A stretch of DNA of 64,000 nucleotides from DATFJT01 sp965230755 (GCA_965230755.1 CBDDLT010000016.1:248001-312000); one strand, 5' to 3'; shown: positions 50,767-60,896, counted from the first letter of the stretch. Numbers and translations are program-made. The notes: generated by a model from the letters alone, not told the origin.

Positions 50767-51855
50767 ATGAACAAAATAAAATACATAGCTATATACTTGA
50801 TTGTTCTGATGTTTTCCATCTCTTGTGGGGATGATGATGCACCGTCAGAACCAATTGTATTGGACGATACACCATATGTTCTAGAATATGGAATGTTGCC
50901 AACTCCAGATTTACCGCCAGATAATCCGTTAACAATCCAGGGAGTTCAATTGGGAAGAATGCTATTTTATGAAAAAATGCTTTCCAAAGACGGTTCCCAA
51001 TCTTGCGCTGGTTGTCACCGTCAGCTCGATGGGTTTTCGGATACGATGCAGTTTTCCTTGGGTGTGGAAATGCTACCTGGGAAACGCCAAGCCATGTCCG
51101 TATTTAATATGGCCTGGCACAGTAATGAATTCTTCTGGGATGGAAGAGCGCATCTCTTACGAGATCAGTCTTTGCTTCCCATTCAGGATCCTTTGGAAAT
51201 GAATGAAACATTGGACAATGTTGTTGCCAAACTGAATGACTCCAAAATGTACAGAGACCAATTCACTAGAGCCTTTGGTTCTGATGAGATAACAGCAGAA
51301 AAGATGTCCCTCGCCATGGAACAATTTATGCTTAGCATAGTCTCTTTTGATTCTAAGTATGATCGATTTTTGGCTGGAGAAGTAGAATTAACAGAAAGTG
51401 AAGAAAGAGGTAGAATGTTATTCGAAACAGAATACAACCCTTTCTTTCCTCAATTCTCCGGAGCAGATTGTGCGCATTGTCACGGAGGGGCTAATTTCGA
51501 AAATGATCAGTACATGAACAACGGACTCGATACGGATGCCAATATTACCGATATAGGAAGAGAGGAAGTGACTGGTAATCCCAGAGATAAGGCGAAGTTT
51601 AAAGTTCCATCTTTAAGAAACATTGAACTTACACCTCCTTATATGCATGATGGACGATTCCAGACTTTGGAAGAGGTAATCGATCATTATAACTCCGGCA
51701 TTCAAGAATCTGCAACGGCGGATCCAACTGTATTGAATACTAAAGATACCGGTTTGTTTTTGACGGATCAGGACAAGGAAGATTTGATCAATTTTCTAAA
51801 GACTTTAACGGATTACACCTTCATTAATAATGAAGAATACACCAATCCATTCTGA
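50767..51855 (+). CDS. Dihaem MauG/MbnH-like lipoprotein (second of two)
   Basis: The 362-residue protein has a lipoprotein signal (FSISCGDDD), haem sites CAGCH (80-84) and CAHCH (235-239), and PPYMHDGRF (290-298) with Tyr292. The region FQTLEEVIDHYNSG is typical of the family. It is more like the minus-strand MauG copy than its neighbour (AMSVFNMAWH, SLLPIQDPLEM; FNLAWHK, SLFPITHPDEM in the other). It starts 4 bases after the first MauG gene, so translation is coupled. Confidence 0.9.
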   Translation: MNKIKYIAIYLIVLMFSISCGDDDAPSEPIVLDDTPYVLEYGMLPTPDLPPDNPLTIQGVQLGRMLFYEKMLSKDGSQSCAGCHRQLDGFSDTMQFSLGVEMLPGKRQAMSVFNMAWHSNEFFWDGRAHLLRDQSLLPIQDPLEMNETLDNVVAKLNDSKMYRDQFTRAFGSDEITAEKMSLAMEQFMLSIVSFDSKYDRFLAGEVELTESEERGRMLFETEYNPFFPQFSGADCAHCHGGANFENDQYMNNGLDTDANITDIGREEVTGNPRDKAKFKVPSLRNIELTPPYMHDGRFQTLEEVIDHYNSGIQESATADPTVLNTKDTGLFLTDQDKEDLINFLKTLTDYTFINNEEYTNPF

Positions 51856-51870
51856 TAAAATTACGAATTA

Positions 51871-51917
51871 GGGGCGGTTAAATGATGTTCGAACAGAAAA
51901 ATTATTTGCCGCCTTTT
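51871..51917 (+). terminator. Terminator after the MbnP-MauG-MauG operon
   Basis: GGCGGT at 51873-51878 pairs with the GCCGCC region at 51908-51913, extended by AT pairs, followed by TTTT at 51914-51917. It lies 16 bases after the second MauG stop. Confidence 0.6.
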
Positions 51918-51989
51918 ATCAATTGTTCCCAGGCTTACTCAGATTATTGAAAGCATCGAATATCCTCAAACTATTCCTATATTGGAGCC

Positions 51990-52922
51990 ATGAGTTTTCT
52001 TAGAAATTACAAGGCTTTTTACTCTTTGTACAATCTTTTCCACCAGGATAAACTAAAGGGGCGTGCAGAACTGTATAAAAAATACGGGATTAGAAAGAAA
52101 GTCTGGCAATCTATACAGTTTCAAGACTTTAAGAATTCGCAAGGCGAACTTCCATGGTTGGATGTGAAAGACAGCAGAGAAGAGCTTCATTCACTGGATT
52201 CATTCGATAAGCTTAAAAACAGTTGGCAATCATCGCTGTTATCATGGTCGGATCAGGGTTTTGCCATTTTGGATCAGTTCTACTCTTCCGAACAGGTAGA
52301 TCACATTCTGTCGCTTACTCAACAATCGATTGATTCAGGAAAGGTGGCAACAAGGGCGAGAAATAAGTACTTCAATATAATTCATCACTCTAAGGCGCTC
52401 AATGATATATTTTCCTCCGATCGAATTATGGGTATTCTTGAGATGCTTATAGGTGATGAGCTAAGACTTTTTCAGAGCTTGTCTTTTTACAAGGGAAGCC
52501 AGCAACATGCTCACTCGGATTTAGTGCATATGACCACACATCCGTTGGGAAACCTGATTGCCATTTGGGTAGCCCTGGAAGATATAGACCCAGACTCCGG
52601 ACCCTTGTTTTATTATCCGGGTAGTCATCGACTTCCATTCTTGAGCACAGATGATTTTTGCGATAATCATGCATCGCGTTTGGACCCTCAAAGGCATTCT
52701 AAATATGAACAAAAAGTTCAATTCATCATTGAAAAAAACAATTTAGAACTGAAGACCTTTTTACCCAAAAAAGGAGATGTTTTGATCTGGCACGCCAATT
52801 TGCTTCACGGAGGACACCCTATCAACAATCCTGAAAGCTCGAGAAAAAGCATTGTGTTGCATTATTTTGCTCCCAAAGCGATATGTTATCATGAGATTAG
52901 CCATAGACCAGCGTTGCTGTAA
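51990..52922 (+). CDS. Phytanoyl-CoA dioxygenase (PhyH)-family Fe(II)/2-oxoglutarate oxygenase
   Basis: This 310-residue cytoplasmic protein has the double-stranded beta-helix metal triad His175-x-Asp177 (HAHSDLVH) and His273 (LLHGGHP), with Arg285 suited to bind 2-oxoglutarate. GSHRLPF (211-217) is a family loop. It should hydroxylate a small substrate; the specific one is unknown. Possible copper or metallophore links are not supported beyond proximity. Confidence 0.88.
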   Translation: MSFLRNYKAFYSLYNLFHQDKLKGRAELYKKYGIRKKVWQSIQFQDFKNSQGELPWLDVKDSREELHSLDSFDKLKNSWQSSLLSWSDQGFAILDQFYSSEQVDHILSLTQQSIDSGKVATRARNKYFNIIHHSKALNDIFSSDRIMGILEMLIGDELRLFQSLSFYKGSQQHAHSDLVHMTTHPLGNLIAIWVALEDIDPDSGPLFYYPGSHRLPFLSTDDFCDNHASRLDPQRHSKYEQKVQFIIEKNNLELKTFLPKKGDVLIWHANLLHGGHPINNPESSRKSIVLHYFAPKAICYHEISHRPALL

Positions 52923-52942
52923 AATGGTGCTCTCACTGAAAC

Positions 52943-54778
52943 TTATAGATCCTCAATTTTCTGACCCATATAAATCAAAGACTGAACACCAGTATCTTCG
53001 GGAAGAAGATCTACTCCGGCATCAATTATTTTTAAGACTCCCTCACTGTTCGTGTAGAACATTGGTAAGACCCTTTTCGTGGATCGAAGCTTTCCTAAAA
53101 GAGATCTAAAAGTTTCCAGGTCCTCAAGCTCTATTTCATGAAATTCAGGATAGTCCCTGGCCAACTCACTAATATTGATGTAGTCATCGGTTTTGCTGAA
53201 CAAGATCTCGTGTTCATTAATATCTCCTTGATTTTTCAGTTCTTCAGAAGACAACACTCTCAAAGCTTCGTTCTCTCCAAAATCTTCTCGTAAGCGATCT
53301 AGTGCAAAGGTATTCACGTCGGTACTGGGCGTCATCGCCATCAAATACCCAACATCTAATAAATCAAATTTTTCAGATAAGTCCTCAGAATATATATCTG
53401 CAGTTATGGCTTCCATTCCCATCTTCCTTGCCTCTCTCACGTTAGTGTCACTTCTATCTAGCAGTATTACATGCCGTCCTCTATCCGTGATAAACTTACC
53501 GATCAATCTAGAAGGCAATCCAGCACCGACAATCAAAATTCCATCCGAAGCGGACTTCACAACATTCAATACCCTCGCCATCCATCTGGCTGTCGTAGCA
53601 TTGAGAAGAACCGTTCCCAATACAATCATAAAGACCAGTGGTGTGATGTACTCTGCACCATCGATTTCTCCGCTTAGTCGAATACCAAATAACGAAGCAA
53701 TACCAGCAGCAACAATTCCTCTGGGTCCAACCCAAGATATAAAGGCCTTTTCATTATAACCCAGGTTTTCCGCTGTTCTGGTACTGATAAGCACACCAAG
53801 AGGACGTAAAACCAATATTACCACAAGGAAAAGTATTCCGCAACGCCAATCCAAAAGTAACATCAAATCCTCATAATTGATATTCGCACTCAGCAGAATA
53901 AATAGTATCGAGATTAACAATACGCTAAGTGTTTCTTTGAAATGTAATATTTCTTTAAACTCGGGTAAGTTCATATTCCCTAAAACCATACCCATTACTA
54001 CTACGGATAGAAGCCCAGATTCGTGAGATAAAATATCGCTCAGTACGAAGACAAACAAGACCATGGCCAAAGTAAATACATTGAGCAAATAATGAGGGAC
54101 AAACTTCATTTGCAAAAGCCATCTAAAAAGAAGGGCAAATAAAAACCCTAATCCGAACCCTATGACCAATACCCTTACAAAAGCAATTATAGCATGTTGT
54201 CCAAACTCCGTACCTGCACCACTATGAATAAATTCGAAAACCAAAACAGCTGCAAGGGCTCCAATGGGATCTATAAGGATGCCTTCCCATTTAAGTACAT
54301 TCGAAACATCGCTTTTCAGGGCAACATTCCTAAGAATTGGTGCTATTACCGTAGGACCTGTAACGATAATTAATGCAGAAAATAAAAAAGAAATGGACCA
54401 ATTAAGATCCATAATAAAATGTGCCGCCAAAGCACCACCAATAAAAGTAACCAGCGATCCAACCGTAATAAGATTGATGATAGTGCCACCAATTCCTTTA
54501 ATCTCATTTCTATTCAATGTTAGGCCTCCTTCAAATAGTATTATACCAATGGCCAAAGTCACGAAGTAGAAGAAATTATCAGAAGGCCAAAGACCACTTC
54601 CTCCGCTAAAAATGGGTTCAATATATTTAATGCTAGGATCTGTTCCCGTCCACAAAAATGACAATGGACCGACAAATAATCCAATTAAGATTAGAGGTAA
54701 AATTGCAGGAACCTTAATCCTCCAGGCAATCCACTGCGCTAAAACCCCAAGTATAATAATGCTTGCTAGCTGAAACAT
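52943..54778 (-). CDS. Cation:proton antiporter with TrkA-N (RCK) domain
   Basis: The 611-residue protein has about 12 TM helices of the CPA (NhaP/KefB-like) fold (about 1-395), with the ion-site area TGPTVIAPIL and SWVGPRGIVAAG, then a TrkA-N Rossmann domain (about 405-510, ILIVGAGLPSRLIGKF, Asp-ended VILLDRSD). A small C-terminal domain ends the protein. Members exchange Na or K for protons and respond to nucleotides. The gene is convergent with the PhyH gene and stands alone. Confidence 0.93.
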   Translation of the reverse strand: MFQLASIIILGVLAQWIAWRIKVPAILPLILIGLFVGPLSFLWTGTDPSIKYIEPIFSGGSGLWPSDNFFYFVTLAIGIILFEGGLTLNRNEIKGIGGTIINLITVGSLVTFIGGALAAHFIMDLNWSISFLFSALIIVTGPTVIAPILRNVALKSDVSNVLKWEGILIDPIGALAAVLVFEFIHSGAGTEFGQHAIIAFVRVLVIGFGLGFLFALLFRWLLQMKFVPHYLLNVFTLAMVLFVFVLSDILSHESGLLSVVVMGMVLGNMNLPEFKEILHFKETLSVLLISILFILLSANINYEDLMLLLDWRCGILFLVVILVLRPLGVLISTRTAENLGYNEKAFISWVGPRGIVAAGIASLFGIRLSGEIDGAEYITPLVFMIVLGTVLLNATTARWMARVLNVVKSASDGILIVGAGLPSRLIGKFITDRGRHVILLDRSDTNVREARKMGMEAITADIYSEDLSEKFDLLDVGYLMAMTPSTDVNTFALDRLREDFGENEALRVLSSEELKNQGDINEHEILFSKTDDYINISELARDYPEFHEIELEDLETFRSLLGKLRSTKRVLPMFYTNSEGVLKIIDAGVDLLPEDTGVQSLIYMGQKIEDL

Positions 54779-54864
54779 GTTCAGAAATTTATCTGCCTAA
54801 AGATAATTGAAATATTGAAGACCCCTATAACCGCGTGAAGCAATCTATTTATTAATTTTGGACC

Positions 54865-55617
54865 ATGAATAGCTTATTAGCGTACACCATTAAACTTCCA
54901 CAATTCGAAGGCCCTTTTGATCTGTTGATCTTCTTTATTGAGCGCGATGAATTGGACATATACGACATCCCTATATCAAAAATTACAGAGGATTTCCTCA
55001 ATTATATTCGAACGATGGAGTCCCTGAATATTGATATGGCCAGTGAATTTATTGTAATGGCAGCCACTCTGATGCAAATCAAAGCGAGAATGCTTCTACC
55101 AAGAAAAGAGTTTAATGAACAAGGGGAGGAAATCGACCCAAGACAGCAGCTGATAGACCGACTTATTGAGTACAAAAAATACAAGGACCTTGTTCCAGAA
55201 TTTCAATCACTGGAGTTAGAGCGAAGCAAGAAAAAAATAAGGGGAAATGTCAAAGTCGAACTGCGATCTCTCGTAGAAAGAGCTCAAGGCTCTTCGGAAA
55301 TGGAGAATTTAAACTTGTATAAATTGATGGAGGTTTTCCATCAACTGATGCAAAAGCACGAAAATACCAAAAACAAAAAGAAGGCTGTCATCTTAAGATT
55401 TGACTACAATCTAAGAGATGAAAAAAAATCATTGCGAAAGCGATTGGCAAGCTTTAAGAAGATGAGATTCGAAAAGATCTTTGATGTCTGTAAGGACAGA
55501 ATTCATGCCATAGTACTTTTTCTCGCTATGTTAGACATGATCAACGAACAAGCCGTAGCTATCACCCAGGGAGAAGGACTCAATAATTTCTGGATAGAGT
55601 CTAAAAGTCTCGCATAA
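54865..55617 (+). CDS. scpA: Segregation and condensation protein A
   Basis: This 250-residue kleisin has the ScpA N-terminal signature (YTIKLPQFEGPFDLLIFFIERDELDIYDIPI in parts) that binds the Smc neck and a C-terminal winged-helix region (LDMINEQAVAITQGE) that binds the Smc head. It works with Smc and ScpB in chromosome condensation. No scpB is beside it. It diverges from the antiporter gene. Confidence 0.94.
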   Translation: MNSLLAYTIKLPQFEGPFDLLIFFIERDELDIYDIPISKITEDFLNYIRTMESLNIDMASEFIVMAATLMQIKARMLLPRKEFNEQGEEIDPRQQLIDRLIEYKKYKDLVPEFQSLELERSKKKIRGNVKVELRSLVERAQGSSEMENLNLYKLMEVFHQLMQKHENTKNKKKAVILRFDYNLRDEKKSLRKRLASFKKMRFEKIFDVCKDRIHAIVLFLAMLDMINEQAVAITQGEGLNNFWIESKSLA

Positions 55618-55623
55618 ATCGAC

Positions 55624-56361
55624 TTACCTCTCCAGAATGCCGGTAAGAACTTCATAATACTTGTCAGCTACAAAAGCTGCACCTTCTTCATTGTAATGCA
55701 CAGGATCAGCAAAGAAAGAATCATTAAACCCGGAAGCGATATCTACTACGATTACCTGTGAATTGGAGTCCGTTTGTTCTGCAGCAATGGTCACAACATC
55801 TTGTTGCATTTGAGTGAAATAAGTCCTCAGCTGGGGCGTCATGAAATTAGAACGAGCAGGAGCCATTTTCTCAATAATAATGGTGACATCCTGATTAACA
55901 GATTGTATGACATCGATGATAGCATTGATGTTCGATATGGCTTGATCGTAAGGTAAGTTTTGCAGGGCGTCATTGCCTCCAGGAGAACTAAATAGAACAA
56001 CATCAGGTACTCCGGCATCCCTAAGCCATGGTGCTATTCCAGCCAATATTTGTCCAGAAGTCCAACCTCCTCTTCCCTCATGGTCCATGTCAAAACTCAT
56101 ACCGGCATGTTCCGGATAAGAAGCATCATCGTTTTCCGTTCCTATATAATCAAACTCCCAATTCCCATCGATCAGTTTTTTCCATAATTCATAACGATAA
56201 CTCTCATAAATGGGCCTGGCTCCCTCTACTCTTGAAGCGCCCAAGGGCATTATTACATTCAGTACATTTTCTTCAGGATTATTCTCAGGAGTGGAGCTCT
56301 CATCATCACATGAGGAACACACCAACAAAAATATTAAAAGAAAAAAAGATCTATTCATCAT
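55624..56361 (-). CDS. SGNH/GDSL-type hydrolase lipoprotein
   Basis: This 245-residue lipoprotein (LVCSSCDDES, Cys18) has the SGNH blocks: nucleophile Ser43 in PLGASRVEG (usual GDS is GAS here), GGND at 128-131 and the Asp219-x2-His222 pair in ADPVHYNEEG. It probably de-esterifies carbohydrates at the cell surface. Convergent with scpA, 6 bases apart. Confidence 0.88.
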   Translation of the reverse strand: MMNRSFFLLIFLLVCSSCDDESSTPENNPEENVLNVIMPLGASRVEGARPIYESYRYELWKKLIDGNWEFDYIGTENDDASYPEHAGMSFDMDHEGRGGWTSGQILAGIAPWLRDAGVPDVVLFSSPGGNDALQNLPYDQAISNINAIIDVIQSVNQDVTIIIEKMAPARSNFMTPQLRTYFTQMQQDVVTIAAEQTDSNSQVIVVDIASGFNDSFFADPVHYNEEGAAFVADKYYEVLTGILER

Positions 56362-56437
56362 TCTAATTTTGTACTGAAACAGCTAAATCCTGGTTTACCC
56401 TATTAGTAAAACGTCTTTTTCACCTTTTGGGTATATT

Positions 56438-57403
56438 TTAAATTAACCCTTCGTTAATCAGATCGTGAAGATGAATTATGCCCAAATAATTTTCTCCGTC
56501 CATTACAATCAACTGTGAAATGCTGTTCTTCCTCATAATTTTAAGTGCCTCCACCGCTAAATCCTCCCTCTGAACGACCAATGGATCCCTCGTTGCGATA
56601 TCTATTGCCGTTAATGTAGAAACATCTTTTCCTGAACCCAGCATTCGACGTAAGTCACCATCAGTAATAATACCTAGTACTTTATTTCCTTCATCACATA
56701 CTGCGGTTGCACCCAATCTTTTCGAACTAATTTCCAAAATAACCTCTCTGATAGACTCTTCCGCCCTCACTATGGGTAAGGCATCCTTAGACAATAAATC
56801 CTTTGCTCTCAAGTACAACTGTTTCCCCAAAGATCCTCCCGGATGAAATGCGGCGAAGTCTTTAGAATCGAAACCCCTGCAATGCAATAGTGCCATGGCA
56901 AACGCGTCTCCTAGGGCCAATTGGGCACTTGAGCTAGCGGTAGGTGCTAGATTGTTGGGGTCAGCCTCTTTCTCGACCGTACAATCTAATACAAAATCAG
57001 CCTGTTCCGCCAAATAGCTATTTCTGTTGCCAACCATAGCTATAATTTTTCCCTTATTCAAAAATGGTAATAAGGCTTTAATCTCTGGGGTATTACCACT
57101 TTTGGATATACACAAGACATGGTCTGTTTCTCTTATCATACCCAGATCCCCGTGTATGGCATCCGCAGCATGCATAAAAATGGAAGGAGTTCCAGTAGAG
57201 TTCAGTGTAGCCACTATTTTCTGTCCTATGATAGCGCTTTTTCCAATGCCAGTTACAACAACACGACCCTCTGACTCCAATACGAGTTTTACGGCTTCGG
57301 CAAACTCCTCGTCCACATTGTTCGCAAGGTTCCTGATGGCTTCAGCTTCTACCTTTAAGGTCTTAATCGCTGTGTCAATTATCCCCTTCTTTCTGTCCTG
57401 CAT
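56438..57403 (-). CDS. kdsD: Arabinose-5-phosphate isomerase (KpsF/GutQ/KdsD)
   Basis: This 321-residue protein has an SIS domain (about 35-170, TGIGKSAIIGQKI, SKSGNTPEI, HPGGSLGKQL at 190-199) and two C-terminal CBS domains (about 205-320). It makes arabinose-5-phosphate for the KDO of LPS. It diverges from recQ, an arrangement frequent in Bacteroidota. Confidence 0.93.
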   Translation of the reverse strand: MQDRKKGIIDTAIKTLKVEAEAIRNLANNVDEEFAEAVKLVLESEGRVVVTGIGKSAIIGQKIVATLNSTGTPSIFMHAADAIHGDLGMIRETDHVLCISKSGNTPEIKALLPFLNKGKIIAMVGNRNSYLAEQADFVLDCTVEKEADPNNLAPTASSSAQLALGDAFAMALLHCRGFDSKDFAAFHPGGSLGKQLYLRAKDLLSKDALPIVRAEESIREVILEISSKRLGATAVCDEGNKVLGIITDGDLRRMLGSGKDVSTLTAIDIATRDPLVVQREDLAVEALKIMRKNSISQLIVMDGENYLGIIHLHDLINEGLI

Positions 57404-57616
57404 ATATTTAGATTATTAAACTAAAATTGCTATTTTAGAGATATTGAAGTGATTCGAAAGCTATTTTATTGTCCGTGAATAGAGCTTTGATTCTCATTTA
57501 CTGTGACTTCGTTTTGACAACTTAGTCTTTATTCTCGAATATCAATAATGCTTCTAAACTGCTTCATTGAAAGCAAATATGCTAACAAAATATTTAATTA
57601 TTATACAATTAATGCT

Positions 57617-59821
57617 ATGTCTGAAAAGACAATATCTTCTATAGAAGACCTTAAAGTAGCTGTTAAGAAGTATTTCGGGTTCGAACAGTTTAAAGAAAAC
57701 CAGGAATCTATCATCCTTAGCTTACTAGAAGGTCATGACACTTTTGTCTTAATGCCCACTGGTGGTGGCAAGTCTCTTTGCTATCAGCTTCCCGCATTCA
57801 TGTCGGAGGGTACTGCCATTGTAATATCACCACTGATAGCGCTGATGAAGAATCAAGTTGATGCCATTCGTCGGCACGCAGATTCGGATAGTGCAGCGCA
57901 TTTTCTCAACTCCTCCCTTAATAAAGGTCAAGTAAAACAAGTAAAAGAAGATCTGATCAACGGGTTAACCAAGCTGCTTTATGTTGCCCCGGAGACATTG
58001 CTAAAAGAAGAGAATATTGCTTTTTTTAGAGAGTTAAAACTATCCTTTATTGCTGTGGATGAGGCCCATTGTATCTCTGAATGGGGACATGATTTCCGTC
58101 CTGAGTACAGAAGAATAAAGGATCTAACGGCCTCCATCGGACGTCGTATCCCGATTATTGCACTAACAGCGACAGCTACACCAAAAGTCAGAACGGATAT
58201 CGTTAAGAACCTGGACATGAAGGACTGTAATACTTTCATATCCTCTTTCAATAGGCCTAATCTATATTATCAAGTTTCGAATAAGAAGAATAAGGAAGAC
58301 GCCATTTCCAAAATCATAAAATTCATTCGAAAAAGAAAGAACAAGAGTGGTATTATCTATGTCCAAAGCCGTAAATCCACCGAAGAAATCGCAGAACAAC
58401 TCCGAGTAAACGGAATCAATGCAGCCCCTTATCATGCCGGCCTTGACGCTAAAACAAGAGCAAAGACCCAAGACGACTTTCTCATGGAAAACATCCATGT
58501 CATCTGTGCAACCATTGCCTTTGGTATGGGTATCGACAAGCCTGACGTAAGATTTGTCATTCACTATGATATTCCCAAGTCCATTGAAAATTATTATCAA
58601 GAAACGGGACGCGCCGGAAGGGACGGACTGGAAGGAGACTGCATAGCGCTTTATTCTTATAAAGATCTGCTCAAATTGGAGAAATTCCTGCGTGATAAAC
58701 CGGTAGCAGAAAGAGAAATGGGCTTGGAGATACTCAACGAGGTATTGTCCTACTCAGAGACCGGAGCTTGTCGCAGGGTTCATCTATTGCATTATTTCGG
58801 CGAACAATTTGAAGCGGATGAATGCAATAACATGTGCGATAATTGTCGAAAACCACCAAAAAAATATTCGGTAAAAGACGAAGTTGTTCTAGTACTTAAT
58901 ACGATTCAGAATCTAAAGGAAAATTATACGCTAGATACGCTTGTAAATTTCATAACCGGTAAAAAAGATCAAAAATTACTCAGCTTTAAGCTAGATCAAC
59001 ATGAATTGTTTGGCAAGGGTAGTAATCAAGATACTCGATTTTGGCAAGCATTGATAAGGCAACTCCTCCTAACGAATATCTGTCATAAGGAAATCGAAGA
59101 GTATGGCATTATTCGAATCTCGGAAAAAGGTCATGAGTATTTGAGCAAGCCTTTTTCTATTGACGTTTTTGTACGAGAGGCATTTGAGGCTGAGGCTGCA
59201 ACTACTACTGAACAACCTGCTGCCGTGTTGGACAAAGCCCTTTATGACATTCTTGAGGACATAAGATCTGAAATAGCAAGAAAGGAAAACGTTCCAAAGT
59301 ATATTGTCTTTCAGGATCCAAGTCTGAAGGAAATGTGTATATACTATCCGATCAGCTTGGAAGACATGAGCAATATATCAGGTGTTGGACTGAGCAAGGC
59401 GAAAAGATATGGACAGCCCTTTATCAACACGATCAAAACATATGTGGAAGAAAACGATATCGATCGTCCGGATGACGTTGTGATCAAGCAGGTAGCGAAT
59501 AAGTCAAAGTCTAAAATTCATATCATCCAGGGTATTGATAGAAAGCTTCCTTTTTACGATATCGCTAATTCGATCAATCAGAGTGAAGAAGAGCTCCTGA
59601 ATGAGATGGAAGCTATTGTTCTGAGTGGTACTAAGTTGAACATTGACTATTATATAGACGATGTAGTAGATGAGTACTCTAAGGAAGATATATACGATTA
59701 CTTTCTGTCATCGGAAAGCGATTCGATAGAAAAAGCTTTTGAAGAACTTCAAGAAGACGATATTACAATCCAAGAGATCCAGTTGGTAAAAATCAAGTTT
59801 TTGTCTGAAATGGCAAACTGA
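57617..59821 (+). CDS. recQ: ATP-dependent DNA helicase RecQ
   Basis: I chose the ATG at 57617 (734 residues) because the 23 residues before it are not RecQ-like. Walker A is MPTGGGKS, the DEAH box is VDEAHCISEWGHDFRPEY, and the C-terminal RecQ zinc site carries the Cys series CRRVHLLHY, DECNNMCDNC. A winged helix follows, then an HRDC domain (about 545-620) and an extra C-terminal HTH-like part. It unwinds DNA 3' to 5' in repair. Divergent from kdsD. Confidence 0.96.
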   Translation: MSEKTISSIEDLKVAVKKYFGFEQFKENQESIILSLLEGHDTFVLMPTGGGKSLCYQLPAFMSEGTAIVISPLIALMKNQVDAIRRHADSDSAAHFLNSSLNKGQVKQVKEDLINGLTKLLYVAPETLLKEENIAFFRELKLSFIAVDEAHCISEWGHDFRPEYRRIKDLTASIGRRIPIIALTATATPKVRTDIVKNLDMKDCNTFISSFNRPNLYYQVSNKKNKEDAISKIIKFIRKRKNKSGIIYVQSRKSTEEIAEQLRVNGINAAPYHAGLDAKTRAKTQDDFLMENIHVICATIAFGMGIDKPDVRFVIHYDIPKSIENYYQETGRAGRDGLEGDCIALYSYKDLLKLEKFLRDKPVAEREMGLEILNEVLSYSETGACRRVHLLHYFGEQFEADECNNMCDNCRKPPKKYSVKDEVVLVLNTIQNLKENYTLDTLVNFITGKKDQKLLSFKLDQHELFGKGSNQDTRFWQALIRQLLLTNICHKEIEEYGIIRISEKGHEYLSKPFSIDVFVREAFEAEAATTTEQPAAVLDKALYDILEDIRSEIARKENVPKYIVFQDPSLKEMCIYYPISLEDMSNISGVGLSKAKRYGQPFINTIKTYVEENDIDRPDDVVIKQVANKSKSKIHIIQGIDRKLPFYDIANSINQSEEELLNEMEAIVLSGTKLNIDYYIDDVVDEYSKEDIYDYFLSSESDSIEKAFEELQEDDITIQEIQLVKIKFLSEMAN

Positions 59822-59864
59822 GTAAATGAAGAATTAATAGTTAATAATGAATAATTGATATCGG

Positions 59865-60896
59865 ATGAAGAAGGTTTTTTCATACTTGATCCTGATCGCC
59901 TATAGTATTGTTTTTTGGTCTTGTAATCCTCCCGCTTCCCATGAAGCCGGCTCGAACTGTGATTACATGAATTTTACTACGCCCGGTGATTTTCAAGCTG
60001 CCGGAGTACAAATGATTGACCTCCAAGAAGGATATAAGATTTGGACAAAGAGGTTTGGCAATAATCCCTCTATCAAAGTGCTGCTGCTTCACGGAGGCCC
60101 ATCCCTAACGCATGAGTATATGGAGTGTTTTGAAAGCTATTTTCCCCAAGCAGGTATCGAATTTTACCACTATGATCAATTGGGCAGTCACTACTCTGAT
60201 CAGCCTGAAAACGATAGCCTATGGACACTTGAGCGCTTCGTAGATGAAGTAGAACAGGTTCGAATAGCCTTAGGGCTTGATAGTACTAATTTTTATGTGT
60301 TGGGCAATTCCTGGGGAGGAATTCTAGCTATGGAATACGCGCTAAAGTATCAGGAGAACCTAAAAGGGATGATCGTCTGCAATATGACGGCAGATTTTGA
60401 CAAATACGAAGCGTACAACAAGACCTTAAGAACAAAAATGGATCCTGCCCTGATAGATTCTCTTGAATTTTATGAAGCAAAAGAAGACTATCACAATCCA
60501 CGCTATCTGGATCTGGTTTTTGAGCATTTTTACACCAAGCATATTTGCCGTTATCCCTCAGATCAATGGCCAGAACCGGTCATGAGAAGCTTCGGTCATA
60601 TCAATCAACATGTCTATGAATACATCCAGGGGCCAAGTGAATTTGTGCCTGGAGGCATTCTTAAAGGCTGGTCCGTTTGGGACCGGCTCCCGGAAATTGA
60701 AGTACCGACTTTGATGGTTGGAGCCAAATACGATAGCATGAACCCAGAGGAAAAAGAAGAAATGAGCAAGCTGGTACAGAACGGGCAATATCTCTACTGC
60801 GCCAATGGCAGTCATCTCGCTATGTGGGATGAACAGGAGTTCTTTATGAAGGGGGTGATTGATTTTATTAAAGGAGTGGACCAAGAAGAAAAGTAA
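59865..60896 (+). CDS. Proline iminopeptidase-like alpha/beta hydrolase lipoprotein
   Basis: The 343-residue protein has a lipoprotein signal (FWSCNPPA) and an alpha/beta hydrolase fold with oxyanion HGGPS (76-80), nucleophile Ser149 in GNSWGG, and final His in GSHLAMWDE. The GGP and GNSWGG elements are those of the S33 prolyl aminopeptidases. It would remove N-terminal Pro, or act as an amidase, in the periplasm. It is 43 bases after recQ but probably independent. Confidence 0.88.
   Translation: MKKVFSYLILIAYSIVFWSCNPPASHEAGSNCDYMNFTTPGDFQAAGVQMIDLQEGYKIWTKRFGNNPSIKVLLLHGGPSLTHEYMECFESYFPQAGIEFYHYDQLGSHYSDQPENDSLWTLERFVDEVEQVRIALGLDSTNFYVLGNSWGGILAMEYALKYQENLKGMIVCNMTADFDKYEAYNKTLRTKMDPALIDSLEFYEAKEDYHNPRYLDLVFEHFYTKHICRYPSDQWPEPVMRSFGHINQHVYEYIQGPSEFVPGGILKGWSVWDRLPEIEVPTLMVGAKYDSMNPEEKEEMSKLVQNGQYLYCANGSHLAMWDEQEFFMKGVIDFIKGVDQEEK

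Noticed and set aside
57548..57616. N-terminal extension of RecQ
   Set aside because: The 23 extra residues are AT-rich-coded and unlike RecQ; the ATG at 57617 begins a normal RecQ start.
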